Origin: Sphingomonas sp. AR_OL41
GTDB lineage: Bacteria; Pseudomonadota; Alphaproteobacteria; Sphingomonadales; Sphingomonadaceae
DNA length: 64,000 nucleotides
Assembly: GCF_029911635.1 (NCBI RefSeq)
Contig: NZ_JARYTI010000011.1
Location: 1 to 64,000, forward strand
Direction: 5' to 3'
Shown here: one piece after another, positions 18,180-27,800 of the stretch
Position numbering within the stretch: position 1 is the first letter of the stretch
Layout: every line of letters starts with the position of its first letter
The notes under the pieces: model-generated
Seen by the model: the letters and a program-made list of their open reading frames with translations, nothing else
Database searches by the model: none
Told to the model about the DNA's origin: nothing
Translations under genes and position numbers: made by a program

Positions 18180-18863
18180 ATGTTTCGACGCCCCAACATC
18201 CGATACGGCAAGGCGCCCGAGCCTGAGACGCCCTATCAGCGCGCCGCCCAGGCCTGGGATGACCGGATCGGATCTGCCCGCGTGCAGGCGAAGAACTGGC
18301 GGCTCGCCTTTTTCGGAACGCTGGCGTTGGCGGGCGGTCTCTCCGGCGGCCTTGTCTGGCAGGGCGCGCGCGGGACGATCGTTCCCTGGGTCGTCGAGGT
18401 CGACAAGCTTGGCGAAACGCAGGCCGTGTCCCCGGCGACGGCGGCCTATCGGCCGACCGATCCCCAGGTCGCCTTCCATCTCGCGCGCTTCATCGAGCAG
18501 GTTCGGGGCATCGCCGCCGATCCGATCGTGGTGCGTGAAAACTGGCTGAAGGCTTACGACTTCACCACCGACAAGGGCGCTCTGGCGCTCAATGACTATG
18601 CCCGCACCAACGATCCGTTCGCGCAGATCGGCAAGGTGCAGGTCGCGGTCGACGTCGCGAGCGTCATTCGCGCTTCGCCGGACAGTTTTCGCGTCGCCTG
18701 GACCGAGCGCCATTATCAGGATGGGAGTCTGGCCGGCACCGAGCGCTGGTCGGCGATCCTGACCATCGTCGTACAGCCGCCGCGCACGCCCGATGACCTT
18801 CGGAAGAACCCGCTCGGCCTGTTCGTCAACGCCATCAACTGGTCGAAGGAGTTGGGCCAATGA
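18180..18863 (+). CDS. trbF: TrbF/VirB8-like inner-membrane scaffold protein
   Basis: A 227-aa bitopic protein. The cytoplasmic N-terminus has RYGKAPEPETPYQRAAQAWDDRIGSA, a TrbF signature. A membrane segment covers residues about 40-62, and a periplasmic NTF2-like VirB8 domain follows with VPWVVEVDKLGE and a YDFTTD region. VirB8-type proteins bridge the inner- and outer-membrane parts of the channel. Its stop overlaps the trbG start. Confidence 0.9.
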   Translation: MFRRPNIRYGKAPEPETPYQRAAQAWDDRIGSARVQAKNWRLAFFGTLALAGGLSGGLVWQGARGTIVPWVVEVDKLGETQAVSPATAAYRPTDPQVAFHLARFIEQVRGIAADPIVVRENWLKAYDFTTDKGALALNDYARTNDPFAQIGKVQVAVDVASVIRASPDSFRVAWTERHYQDGSLAGTERWSAILTIVVQPPRTPDDLRKNPLGLFVNAINWSKELGQ

Positions 18864-19876
18864 CATCCCCATTTTTCCGTAAGTCCGCCATTCCGGCTTT
18901 GCTGATCTCGGCATCCGCGCTCGCTGGATGCGCGCATGCTTCGGCGAAGCCTCTCGCGATCAGTTACGACACCGCGGTACCCGCGGTGCAAGCATCCGAT
19001 CCTCCCAGGCCCGTGGAGGTCATTGTGGTCCCCACACCGTTGCCCCTGCCTGGACAGCTGAAGCCGACAGGGGAGACGGAGCCCCGGCAAGATGAAGGCG
19101 ATCCCAGGATTCGCGTTGGTGCGGCCAACGCCGCCGCGCGGGTTCAGCCCGCGCGCGAAGGATTCATCAACGCCATCCAGCAATATCCCTGGTCCGATGG
19201 CGCGCTGTACCAGCTCTATGCGGCGCCGGGCCAGGTGACTGACATCGCCCTGCAGGAGGGCGAGCAGCTGGTCGGCCCCGGACCGGTCGCGGCCGGCGAC
19301 ACGGTTCGCTGGATTATCGGCGATACGACAAGCGGGAGCGGTCCGAACAGCCGAGTCCATATTCTGGTCAAGCCCACGCGATCCGACCTCAGCACCAACC
19401 TGGTGATCAATACCGATCGCCGCACCTATCATCTCGAGCTGCGGGCGACCCCACGGACCTACATGGCATCGGTATCCTGGATCTATCCGCAGGACCGGCT
19501 GATCGCGCTTCGCGGAGAAAATGCAGCCGCGGCGAATACGGCGCCGATCGCCGCCAGGGTTGATCTCGCATCGCTCAATTTCCGCTATTCGATCGATGGT
19601 GACGCCCCGCCATGGCGGCCGCTGCGCGCGTTCGACGACGGACGGCAGGTGTTCATCGAGTTCCCGACCGGAATCGGCCAGGGCGAAATGCCGCCCCTGT
19701 TCGTGGTCGGAGCGGCCGGTGCCGGCGAGCTCGTGAACTACCGCGTGCGCGACCGCTATATGGTGGTCGACCGGCTCTTTGCCGCAGCCGAGCTGCGCCT
19801 GGGTACGAAGAAGAGCGAGATCCGGGTTCGCATCGTGCGGACCGATGGCGGCCGTGCCGGAAAGGGGCGGCGATGA
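18860..19876 (+). CDS. trbG: TrbG/VirB9-like outer-membrane channel protein
   Basis: A 338-aa protein with a lipoprotein-like signal sequence (ASALAGC, Cys24). The VirB9 region follows with YPWSDGALYQLYAAPGQVTDIALQEGE and HLELRATPRTYMASVSWIYPQD, and the C-terminal part is beta-rich (FNYRYSIDG-like NFRYSIDGDAPPW). It forms the outer part of the core complex with TrbI. It overlaps trbF and trbI by 4 nt each. Confidence 0.92.
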   Translation: MTSPFFRKSAIPALLISASALAGCAHASAKPLAISYDTAVPAVQASDPPRPVEVIVVPTPLPLPGQLKPTGETEPRQDEGDPRIRVGAANAAARVQPAREGFINAIQQYPWSDGALYQLYAAPGQVTDIALQEGEQLVGPGPVAAGDTVRWIIGDTTSGSGPNSRVHILVKPTRSDLSTNLVINTDRRTYHLELRATPRTYMASVSWIYPQDRLIALRGENAAAANTAPIAARVDLASLNFRYSIDGDAPPWRPLRAFDDGRQVFIEFPTGIGQGEMPPLFVVGAAGAGELVNYRVRDRYMVVDRLFAAAELRLGTKKSEIRVRIVRTDGGRAGKGRR

Positions 19877-21132
19877 GCGACGGGCAAGAAACAGCGCCGG
19901 CGGTTCCGGATCTCAGACTCCGCGGCGATCCGCCTCGCGTGATGCGGCTGTCGCGCAAGGCGCTGGTGGTGCTGGCCCTGCTCGCCAGCGCCGGCATCGG
20001 CGGGTCGCTGTTCTACGCGCTGCAGCCGGCGCACCGGCAGGCGGCGGAAGAACTCTACAACACCGACAGCCGCTCGACCGCCGACAGCGTGACGAGCGCG
20101 CCGAAAGATTATGGCCAAGTGCCGAAGCTCGGACCGCCTTTGCCCGGAGACCTTGGCCGTCCGATCGTCTCGGCGCAGCAGCGTGGTGCCGATGTGCCGG
20201 CACCGCCGATCGGCCCGGGCGCCGGTGGGCGGCAAGCAGGACAGGCGACAAACCCGGCCGCAAACGCCGCTCAGGCCGCCCGTCAGCGGATACGGCAGGA
20301 GCATGATGCTGCGCGGACGAGCAAACTGTTCCTCGGGACCGCGGTGGCGAACAGCGCAGGCGCGACCGCACAGCTGCCCTCACCCGACCTGCTGGGCGCT
20401 ACTGGCAATGATAGGTCCGCAGCCACCGCTGGAGGTCCGCAGGCGGTGGCTTCGGCACCGGCCGATGACGCTGTCCAGAATGGCCAGGCCGCCAAACGCG
20501 CCTTCCTGAAAGCGGGTACCGATCGCCCCGCGGCGAGCGCTGGCCGGCTTGGGTCACCGGCGTCGCCCTATGTCCTGCAGGCCGGCAGCGTGATTGCCGC
20601 GGCGCTCATCACCGGCATCCGCTCCGACCTCCCCGGGCAGATCACCGCGCAGGTCACCGAGAATGTCTATGACAGCCCGACCGGCAGGATCCTGCTCATT
20701 CCCCAGGGGTCGAAGCTGGTCGGTGAGTATGATTCCGGGGTCTCGTTCGGCCAGAACCGTGTACTGCTCGCCTGGGATCGGCTGATCCTGCCGGATGGGC
20801 GCTCGCTCGCGCTGGATCGCCTGCCCGGCGCCGACACGTCCGGATTTGCAGGGCTGCAGGACGGGACCAACTATCATTGGGGCGGGATCGCGAAAGCAGC
20901 GTTGCTCTCGACCGCGCTCGGCATCGGCGCGCAGGCCGGCTCGAATGGCAATGACGATCTCGCCCGCGCCATCCGCCAGGGAACGTCAGACACGGTCAAT
21001 CAGGCTGGGCAGCAGATCGTCAGACGACAATTGAACGTCCAGCCAACCCTTACCATTCGGCCGGGCTATCCGCTGCGCGTCGTTGTCACGCGTGATTTGG
21101 TGCTGGCGCCAATCGCACAAGGACAACGCTGA
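19873..21132 (+). CDS. trbI: TrbI/VirB10-like core-complex protein
   Basis: A 419-aa protein. A cytoplasmic N-terminus is followed by one membrane helix (about residues 36-55), a Pro/Ala/Gln-rich periplasmic linker and the VirB10 C-terminal domain. That domain holds VLQAGSVIAAALITGIRSDLPGQI, DSPTGRILLIPQGSKLVGEYDSGVSFGQNR, and NVQPTLTIRPGYPLRVVVTRDL. It spans both membranes and opens the channel. The ATG overlaps the trbG stop. Confidence 0.94.
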   Translation: MSDGQETAPAVPDLRLRGDPPRVMRLSRKALVVLALLASAGIGGSLFYALQPAHRQAAEELYNTDSRSTADSVTSAPKDYGQVPKLGPPLPGDLGRPIVSAQQRGADVPAPPIGPGAGGRQAGQATNPAANAAQAARQRIRQEHDAARTSKLFLGTAVANSAGATAQLPSPDLLGATGNDRSAATAGGPQAVASAPADDAVQNGQAAKRAFLKAGTDRPAASAGRLGSPASPYVLQAGSVIAAALITGIRSDLPGQITAQVTENVYDSPTGRILLIPQGSKLVGEYDSGVSFGQNRVLLAWDRLILPDGRSLALDRLPGADTSGFAGLQDGTNYHWGGIAKAALLSTALGIGAQAGSNGNDDLARAIRQGTSDTVNQAGQQIVRRQLNVQPTLTIRPGYPLRVVVTRDLVLAPIAQGQR

Positions 21133-21386
21133 TGGCGAGGCTGAAACTGGGACCTCTGGTCGAGGACAAGCCGATCAGGGTCACGGTCGAGTTGCCAGGC
21201 CCTGTCCACCGCGATCTCGTCGCCTATGCCGCCGTCCTCGGCGCGGAGACAGGCCAGGCTCCCGTCGCGCCGGAGAAACTGGTCGCGCCGATGCTCGAGC
21301 GGTTCATGGCCACCGATCGCGAATTCGCGAAGGCGAGGCGCAATACGCCCGGCTCGAGGAATCCGGGGTCGCGCGATCATATCTAG
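21132..21386 (+). CDS. DUF2274 family protein
   Basis: An 84-aa protein with the DUF2274 pattern: LKLGPLVEDKPIRVTVELPGPVHRDLVAYAAVLG and LVAPMLERFMATDREFAKAR. This resembles a ribbon-helix-helix DNA-binding fold. Its ATG overlaps the trbI stop, so it is the last gene of the trb operon, as in Tn4371-like elements. It may bind oriT or regulate transfer. About 210 bases without a recognisable gene follow. Confidence 0.85.
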   Translation: MARLKLGPLVEDKPIRVTVELPGPVHRDLVAYAAVLGAETGQAPVAPEKLVAPMLERFMATDREFAKARRNTPGSRNPGSRDHI

Positions 21387-21600
21387 CTCTTGAGCGCCCG
21401 GATCGAAGCATCTGGGTCCTGAATCAACAAGCACGACACCTTGTGTCGCAACGGGTGGCCGTGGGCGCGTTCGCCGGTTCGGCTCGCCTCAGAACCTGAT
21501 CCAGACGAGAAATAGTCGCTGATCTTGTCCAGCCGCGTGTCGCGATCGGCCCGGGCATCGGCAGGCCGGACTCCTACCGGGATGCCCAAGCTTTACATAT

Positions 21601-21618
21601 CCTATCCTGGGGGATAGG
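21601..21618. promoter_or_regulatory. palindromic operator upstream of dmeR
   Basis: A 7-4-7 inverted repeat, CCTATCC-TGGG-GGATAGG, ending 8 nt before the dmeR start codon. Its core (a run of five G flanked by AT-containing half sites) matches the known class of RcnR/CsoR-family operators. It would place dmeRF under DmeR repression that is relieved by cobalt or nickel. Confidence 0.75.
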
Positions 21619-21626
21619 TTAAATGA

Positions 21627-21893
21627 ATGAAACACGAGTCTCACGCCGACATCATCAAACGCCTGAAGCGCGCCCAAGGCCACCTCGCGACCGTGATCAC
21701 GATGATCGAAGGCGGCAGGCCCTGCGTCGACCTCGCCCAGCAAATGCACGCGGTCGAAAGCGCCATTGCCAGCGCCAAGCGCGAGCTGATCCACGATCAT
21801 ATCGAGCACTGCCTGGGCGACGGTGTGGAGTCGTCGGACCTGACGCGCGGCGCCGCGCTCAAGGAATTCAGGACGCTCGCCAAATATCTATGA
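21627..21893 (+). CDS. dmeR: DmeR, metal-sensing CsoR/RcnR-family repressor
   Basis: An 88-aa all-helical tetrameric repressor. The metal-ligand pattern of this family is present: His3, Cys33, His58 and Cys62 (the RcnR equivalents are His3, Cys35, His60 and His64). It begins MKHESHADIIKRLKRAQGHL. It should bind the palindrome at 21601-21618 and release on Co(II)/Ni(II). It is followed after 10 nt by the CDF exporter gene, the dmeRF arrangement known from rhizobia. Confidence 0.85.
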   Translation: MKHESHADIIKRLKRAQGHLATVITMIEGGRPCVDLAQQMHAVESAIASAKRELIHDHIEHCLGDGVESSDLTRGAALKEFRTLAKYL

Positions 21894-21903
21894 GGATCAC
21901 TGC

Positions 21904-23250
21904 ATGACGTCAGTTCGGGATTGGCTCGGCTTCGGCGGCCAGGAAATGACCGCCGGCCACACTGCGCATGGTCATGGGCACGGTGGCGCCGGCGGCCATG
22001 GGCATACCCATGGTGTCATCGATCCATCGCTCACCACTTCGGACCGCGGCATCTGGGCGATCAAATGGTCGTTCGTCATCCTGGCGATCACCGCCGCCTG
22101 CCAGTTCGCGGTGGTGCTGATCTCGGGCTCGGTCGCGCTGCTCGCGGACATGATCCACAATGTCGGGGATGCGACCACTGCGATTCCGCTCTGGTTCGCC
22201 TTCATCCTCGCCCGGCGCAAACCCTCCACGACCTTCACCTATGGCCTTGGCCGGGTCGAGGACCTGGCCGGCATCCTGATCGTGCTCATCATATTGTTCA
22301 GTGCGATCGTCGCGGGCTGGCAGGCGATCGACCGGCTCATCCACCCGCAGACAGTCTCCCATCTTGGCTGGCTTGCCGCGGCTGGTTTGATCGGGTTCGT
22401 CGGCAACGAAGCCGTTGCGGTATTCCGCATCCGCGTCGGGCGTCAGATGAACAGTGCGGCCCTGATCGCTGACGGCTATCATGCGCGCACCGACGGTTTC
22501 ACGTCGCTGGCCGTCGTGCTCGGCGCGGTCGGCGTGTGGTTCGGCTTTCCGCTCGCGGACCCGATCATCGGGCTGCTGATCACGATCGCGATCATGGGGA
22601 TCGTCTGGCAGTCGGCCAAAGCCGTCATTACCCGCACGCTCGACGGGGTGGAGCCCGGCGTGACGGCGGAAATTCGCCATGCGGCGGAGCATGTGCCCGG
22701 CATCGCCCGCGTCACGGACGCACGGGCGCGGTGGATCGGCCATGAGCTGCATACTGACGTGGCGATCGCCGTCGACGAAGCTCTGCCGCTTGCCGAGGCG
22801 ATGAAGATCGCGCGCGATCTGAAGGCAGAGTTGCTCGGGCATATCCCCGCGCTCAAGACGGCGAACGTGACCTTCGAGCACTCCGAACTTGACAAGATCG
22901 CCCTGCCGGAAGCGGCCCATGCCGGACATCACCATGCGCCGGACCCGTTCCTGTTCGAGGGCGATATCGCCAAAGGCGCGCTGGTGATCGTCGACACGCC
23001 TGCGGGCGAGAGGATGCAATTGACGCTCGACGAGCTTAAGCCGGGACTCGACGCGACAGTCGTGATCGACCGCCCAGGCGGCGGCGAGACCCTGACGCTG
23101 GATATGGTGACGGGTGAACCGAGACGCTATTTGAGCAGCGTTGCGCCGGCCGAGCCGCACGAGTTCGAAGCCGTGCTCAAGCTCTCCGTCGGCGAGCGTC
23201 AGGAGGATTTGGCCTTCCGGATGACTGAACCGGTCGGGCATGATCACTAG
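21904..23250 (+). CDS. dmeF: DmeF, CDF-family Co/Ni efflux protein with extra C-terminal domain
   Basis: A 448-aa cation diffusion facilitator. It has a His-rich N-terminus (HTAHGHGHGGAGGHGHTHG, residues 18-37) and six membrane segments. Family motifs are SVALLADMIHNVGD with the HxxxD metal site and DGYHARTDGFTSL. A cytoplasmic ferredoxin-like domain (VTDARARWIGHELHTDVAI) follows. After a second His cluster (HAGHHHAPD, about residue 345) come about 100 extra residues, beta-rich, not part of a standard CDF. It exports cytosolic Co(II)/Ni(II) to the periplasm, complementing the RND pump encoded nearby. Confidence 0.88.
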   Translation: MTSVRDWLGFGGQEMTAGHTAHGHGHGGAGGHGHTHGVIDPSLTTSDRGIWAIKWSFVILAITAACQFAVVLISGSVALLADMIHNVGDATTAIPLWFAFILARRKPSTTFTYGLGRVEDLAGILIVLIILFSAIVAGWQAIDRLIHPQTVSHLGWLAAAGLIGFVGNEAVAVFRIRVGRQMNSAALIADGYHARTDGFTSLAVVLGAVGVWFGFPLADPIIGLLITIAIMGIVWQSAKAVITRTLDGVEPGVTAEIRHAAEHVPGIARVTDARARWIGHELHTDVAIAVDEALPLAEAMKIARDLKAELLGHIPALKTANVTFEHSELDKIALPEAAHAGHHHAPDPFLFEGDIAKGALVIVDTPAGERMQLTLDELKPGLDATVVIDRPGGGETLTLDMVTGEPRRYLSSVAPAEPHEFEAVLKLSVGERQEDLAFRMTEPVGHDH

Positions 23251-23395
23251 GCACCAGCTTTTGGGCCAGCTGCTGATGCGCAACGAAGATGGACGATGGA
23301 GGCTTTTCGCGGTTGCCGCGTGCGCGGGCCTGATCGTCCTGAGCGGCTATCTTCTGGAGGCGCCGCGGCATTTTCCCTGGAGCGGCCTTAACTGA
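23240..23395 (+). CDS. small single-span membrane protein (51 aa)
   Basis: It starts with ATG 23240 inside the last codons of dmeF (11-nt overlap). It encodes MITRHQLLGQLL, then a single hydrophobic helix (residues about 22-38: LFAVAACAGLIVLSGYLL), then APRHFPWSGLN. The following gene starts 14 nt after its stop. The overlap and the position inside the dme operon support it as real. The function is unknown; a small partner of DmeF is possible. Confidence 0.55.
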   Translation: MITRHQLLGQLLMRNEDGRWRLFAVAACAGLIVLSGYLLEAPRHFPWSGLN

Positions 23396-23408
23396 TGCGG
23401 AGACCTGC

Positions 23409-24422
23409 ATGGCGGCGTCTGGGATAAATCGGTGGATGGCGACCCGGTCCACGCGCAGTTTGCGCCGCCTGGCGGTAGCGGGTGCTGCTATCCTGTTGGG
23501 CGCCGGGCCAGCGCATGCCGAGGATGTCGCGCTCACCTTTGACGATGTGCCCCTGTTCGGCCGCTGGACCTCGACCGCCGACGCGGCAAGGACCACCAGC
23601 CTCTTGCTGGCGGGATTGGTCCGTCATCATTTTCCCGCGACAGGTTTCGTCAACGAGATCCAGCTCGATGCCAGCGACCGCAAGGCGCGGACGGCCTTGC
23701 TCAGCCAGTGGATCGCGGCGGGCATGGATCTCGGCAACCACAGCTATTCGCATCTGTCGCTGACGGGCACGCCCGTCCAAGCCTATATCGCCGATGTGGC
23801 GAAGGGCGAGACGGTAACCCGGGCGTTGCTCGTCCAAAAAGGTCGCACGCCCCGCTGGTATCGTCATCCCTATCTCGAGACCGGACCGACACGGGAAATC
23901 CGCGACCGGTTCGAGGCCTGGCTCGCCTCCCATGGCTACCGGACCGCGCCGGTAACGATGGAGAATTCGGACTGGATGTTCGCGCCCGCCTATGACGACG
24001 CGATCACGCGGGGCGACGCGAAGGAGGCTCGGCGCATCCAGCAGGCCTATCTCAACTTCACAGCGCAGATCGTACCCTGGTATCGTCAGGCCGCGCTCGA
24101 CATACTCGGACGCCGGCCGGCCTTTGTTTTCCTGCTTCATGCCAGCCGTCTGAACGCCGCATCGATCGACGGTCTCGCAGCGATCCTGAAAGCACAGGAT
24201 CTGCACGCCGTCTCACTTGACCGTGCGATGGCGGACCCCGCCTATCGCATCGCCGATGGCTATACCGGTCCCGAGGGCGAGGGCTGGCTCGAACGGTGGT
24301 CGCGCACCCTGCACAAGGACATGCCATGGGGAACGCTGCCAAAGGCGCCGGCAGATATCGCGGCCGCCAGCGCCCGCGTCGCGGCGACGCCCCTCAAACC
24401 ACCCGGACCGGGTCGTCGATAA
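23409..24422 (+). CDS. polysaccharide deacetylase (NodB homology), exported
   Basis: A 337-aa protein with a Tat/Sec-like signal (RRLAVAGAAILLGAGPAHA, mature from about residue 38). It has the NodB carbohydrate-esterase 4 motifs: TFDD at residues 43-46, HSYSH at 111-115 binding the metal, and RHPYLE as motif 3. It acts in the periplasm or at the cell surface on N-acetylated glycans. It appears co-transcribed with dmeRF; a link to metal stress is not evident. Its end overlaps the convergent DUF190 gene by 29 nt. Confidence 0.85.
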   Translation: MAASGINRWMATRSTRSLRRLAVAGAAILLGAGPAHAEDVALTFDDVPLFGRWTSTADAARTTSLLLAGLVRHHFPATGFVNEIQLDASDRKARTALLSQWIAAGMDLGNHSYSHLSLTGTPVQAYIADVAKGETVTRALLVQKGRTPRWYRHPYLETGPTREIRDRFEAWLASHGYRTAPVTMENSDWMFAPAYDDAITRGDAKEARRIQQAYLNFTAQIVPWYRQAALDILGRRPAFVFLLHASRLNAASIDGLAAILKAQDLHAVSLDRAMADPAYRIADGYTGPEGEGWLERWSRTLHKDMPWGTLPKAPADIAAASARVAATPLKPPGPGRR

Positions 24423-24744
24423 CCGTCCGTCCACCGCAGAGCACTTCAACCTTTTCGAGCGTCATAAGCCCGATGCCATGAAGATCTTCGAGCTGGCCGG
24501 TGAGTGTGCGGACCCTGTCTTCCTCGTCGACGATCTCGATAACCAGCGGATAGTTGTGATTGAGCAAACCGCCCTCATGCATTCGGCCACCGCCGCCGAA
24601 CCCGATCCGGCCGCGCAGGACGGTTGCGCCAAGCATGCGTTCGGACCTCGCGCGCTCCATAATGATCTCGAACACGCGGCGATCGCCGTCGAGCGCAGCC
24701 TCGTCGGTGAATATCCTCAGGAGATAGTGGCCGCCCGGTTGCAT
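24394..24744 (-). CDS. DUF190 family PII-like protein
   Basis: A 116-aa protein of DUF190 (PII/CutA-like ferredoxin fold): HYLLRIFTDEAALDGDRRVFEIIMERARSERMLGATVLRGRIGFG, then NHNYPLVIEIVDEEDRV. Such proteins often accompany ion transporters and may sense the transported ion or a nucleotide. It lies 70 nt downstream of cnrA on the same strand and is probably the last gene of the cnr operon. Confidence 0.85.
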   Translation of the reverse strand: MQPGGHYLLRIFTDEAALDGDRRVFEIIMERARSERMLGATVLRGRIGFGGGGRMHEGGLLNHNYPLVIEIVDEEDRVRTLTGQLEDLHGIGLMTLEKVEVLCGGRTVIDDPVRVV

Positions 24745-24814
24745 CGTTCGATCCTTTCCTCATCAACGCCGGCTGGCATCGCGTCTCGAGCCTGCCCTCG
24801 CGGCTAGCGCGCCA

Positions 24815-27800
24815 TCAGACGATGGCCGGCTCGAACCGGCTCCCGTCCTTGCGGAGGGCACCCCGCCGCAGCACCATTCCGCAAAGCGCGGGCAGGACGA
24901 ACAGGGTGAGCACTGTTGCAGTGACAAGACCGCCGATCACGACCGTCGCCAGCGGCTTCTGGACCTCGGCGCCTGTGCCCGTCGCGATCGCCATCGGCAC
25001 GAAGCCGAGCGAGGCGACGAGCGCGGTCATCAGCACCGGCCGGACTCGCTCCATCGCGCCTTCGATCACCGCCCGATCGCTTTCCATGCCGTCCTCGATC
25101 CGCTTACGGATCGCCGAGATCAGCACGAGCCCGTTCAGGACCGCGACACCAGAGACGGCGATGAAGCCGACCGCCGCCGAGATCGAGAAGGGAATGCCGC
25201 GTATCGCCAGCGCGAACACACCACCCGCGAGCGCGAGCGGAACGGCCGTCAGCACGGTCGCGGTCAGCGTCACGCTGCCGATCGCCATATAGAGCGCGGC
25301 TGCGATCAGAATGAAGCAGATCGGGACGATGATCATGAGGCGCTTCGTCGCTGCCTGGAGATTCTGGAACTGGCCGCCCCATTCGATATAGGAGCCGGCC
25401 GCCAGCTTTACGTCCTTGCCGATGCGGGCCTTGGCGTCGTCGACAAAGCCGCCGAGATCGCGTCCGACCACATTGGCCTCGACATAGATCCGCCGCTTGC
25501 CATTGTCGCGGCTGACCTCGTTCAGCCCCTGAGTGAAGCGGAACTGGACGAGTTGGCGAAGCGGCACCGATTGCCGCGCGCCCTCTGCGCCGGGCAGCAT
25601 CACCGGCAGCGCGCCCAGCGCGTCGAGATTGTCGCGCTCGACACTCGGCAGTCGCACGACAATGTCGAACCGGCGGTCGCCCTCGAAGATCTGCCCCGCC
25701 GTCCGACCGCCGAGCGCGGCCGAGACGGTGTCGGCCACGTCCTTCATCGTCAGCCCGTAGCGAGCGATGGCCGCCCGATCGAAGGCAATGTCGAAGGTGG
25801 GGAAGCCGCCGGTCTGCGCCACGCGAACGTCGGACGCGCCAGGCACCTTGCGCAGCACCGCCGCGATGTCCTGGGCATTGGCCGCCAGCTTGTCGAGATC
25901 GTCGCCGTAGATCTTGACCGCGACGTCACTGCGAACGCCGCCGATCAGCTCGTTGAAGCGCATTTCGATCGGCTGGGTGACATCGTAATTGTTGCCGACC
26001 AGGGGCGCGGTCTTTTCGCGAATCCGCTCGATTACCTGCTCCTTGGTGGTGACACCGGCCGGCCATTCGTTCCTGGGCTTGAGGATGACGTAATTGTCCG
26101 AAGCGTTGGGCGGCATCGGGTCGGCGGCAAGACTTGCCGTACCCGCCTTGGAATAGACCATCTTGACCTCGGGCAGGGTCATGACCGCCCGTTCGAGCGG
26201 CAGGTCGATCGCGACCGACTGGTCGATCGTGGTTGACGGGATGCGGACCGAGGAAAGGTTCAGATTCTGCTCGTCGAGCGTCGGCATGAATTCGCGTCCG
26301 ACAAAGGTGAACGCAATGGACGCCAGCAGCAGCACCCCGACCCCCGCTCCAATGAACGGCAGCGGTTTCGCGACTGCGCGGCGCAGCCAGGGCTCGTAGC
26401 GATGCTTGGTCGCGACGATCACCCTGACCTCCTTTTCGGAGACGTGGTTGGTCAGCAGCACCGCGATCAGCGCCGGAACGAAGGTGAGGGAGAGCACGAA
26501 CGCCGAGGCCAGGGCCAGCATGAGGGTGATGACCATGGGCGAGAACATCTTGCCCTCGACGCCCTGGAAGGTGAGGCACGGCAGGAAGACGAGGAAGATG
26601 ACCGCCTGGCCGTAGATGGTCGGCCGGACCATCTCCCTGGAGGAGCTGATCACCTCTTCCAGCCGGTCGCGCAAGGGAAGAATACTGCCCTGACGGTGTT
26701 GCCGTTCGGCGAGGCGTCGGAGCGTGTTCTCCACGATGATGACGGCACCGTCGATGATCAGGCCGAAGTCGAGCGCACCGAGGCTCATCAAATTGCCCGA
26801 GATGCCGAACGCATTCATGCCGATCGCGCTCATCAGCAGCGACAGGGGGATGACCAGCCCCGCGATCACCGCGGCACGCCAGTTGCCAAGCAGGAAGAAC
26901 AGGATCGCGATGACCAGCAAAGCGCCCTCGATCAGGTTCCTGGCGACCGTGTGGATCGTCGCCAGCACGAGCTGCGAACGGTCGAGCGCGGGAACGATGG
27001 TGATCCCGGCCGGGAGCGTCTTCTGGATCTCGGTCAGCTTGTCGCCGACCCCTTGCGCCACGGTGCGGCTGTTGGCGCCGACCAGCATCAGCGCGCTGCC
27101 GATCACGGTTTCGTAGCCGTCCCGGCTGGCGGCGCCGCGGCGGAGCTCGCCGCCGATTTCGACCGTCGCAACCTGGCCGACGGTCACCGGCACGCCCTGC
27201 CGGGTGGCGATCACGGCCCGCGCGATCTCGTCGGCGGTGTGGATCCGGGCATCGGCGCGCACGAGATAGGCTTCGCCCGAGCGGCGGATATAGTCTGCGC
27301 CGACCGAGAGGTTGGCGTTTTCGAGCGCGGTCGCGAGATCGGAATAGGAGATGCCGTAGGCGGCGAGCTTCGCCGTGTCAGGCTGGACGACATATTCCTT
27401 CACATAGCCGCCGAGCGAATCGACATCGGCGACGCCGGGGACGGTACGCAGTTGCGGACGGACGATCCAGTCCTGCACGGTACGGAGGTAAGCGAGCTTG
27501 GCGACCTGGGTGGTGAGCAGGGCGCCTTCGTCGGTCAGGAAGCTGCCGTCGCGCTGCCAGCCCGGCTTGCCGTCACTGCGCGGTGCGCCCTTGCTGTCGG
27601 GATAGCGATATTCGACGCTGTAGTGGAAAACTTCGCCCAGGCCTGTGGAGACCGGACCCATCTGGGGCTGGACGCCGTCGGGAAGGTTCGCCCGCGCCTG
27701 GTTCAGCCGCTCGGTGACCTGCTGGCGCATGAAATACAGATCGGCACTCTCCTTGAAGATCGCGGTGACCTGGCTGAACCCGTTGCGGGAGAAGGAGCGT

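Noticed and set aside
21387..21600. A gene between the DUF2274 gene and dmeR
   Set aside because: Short frames only, none with a ribosome-binding site or family features.
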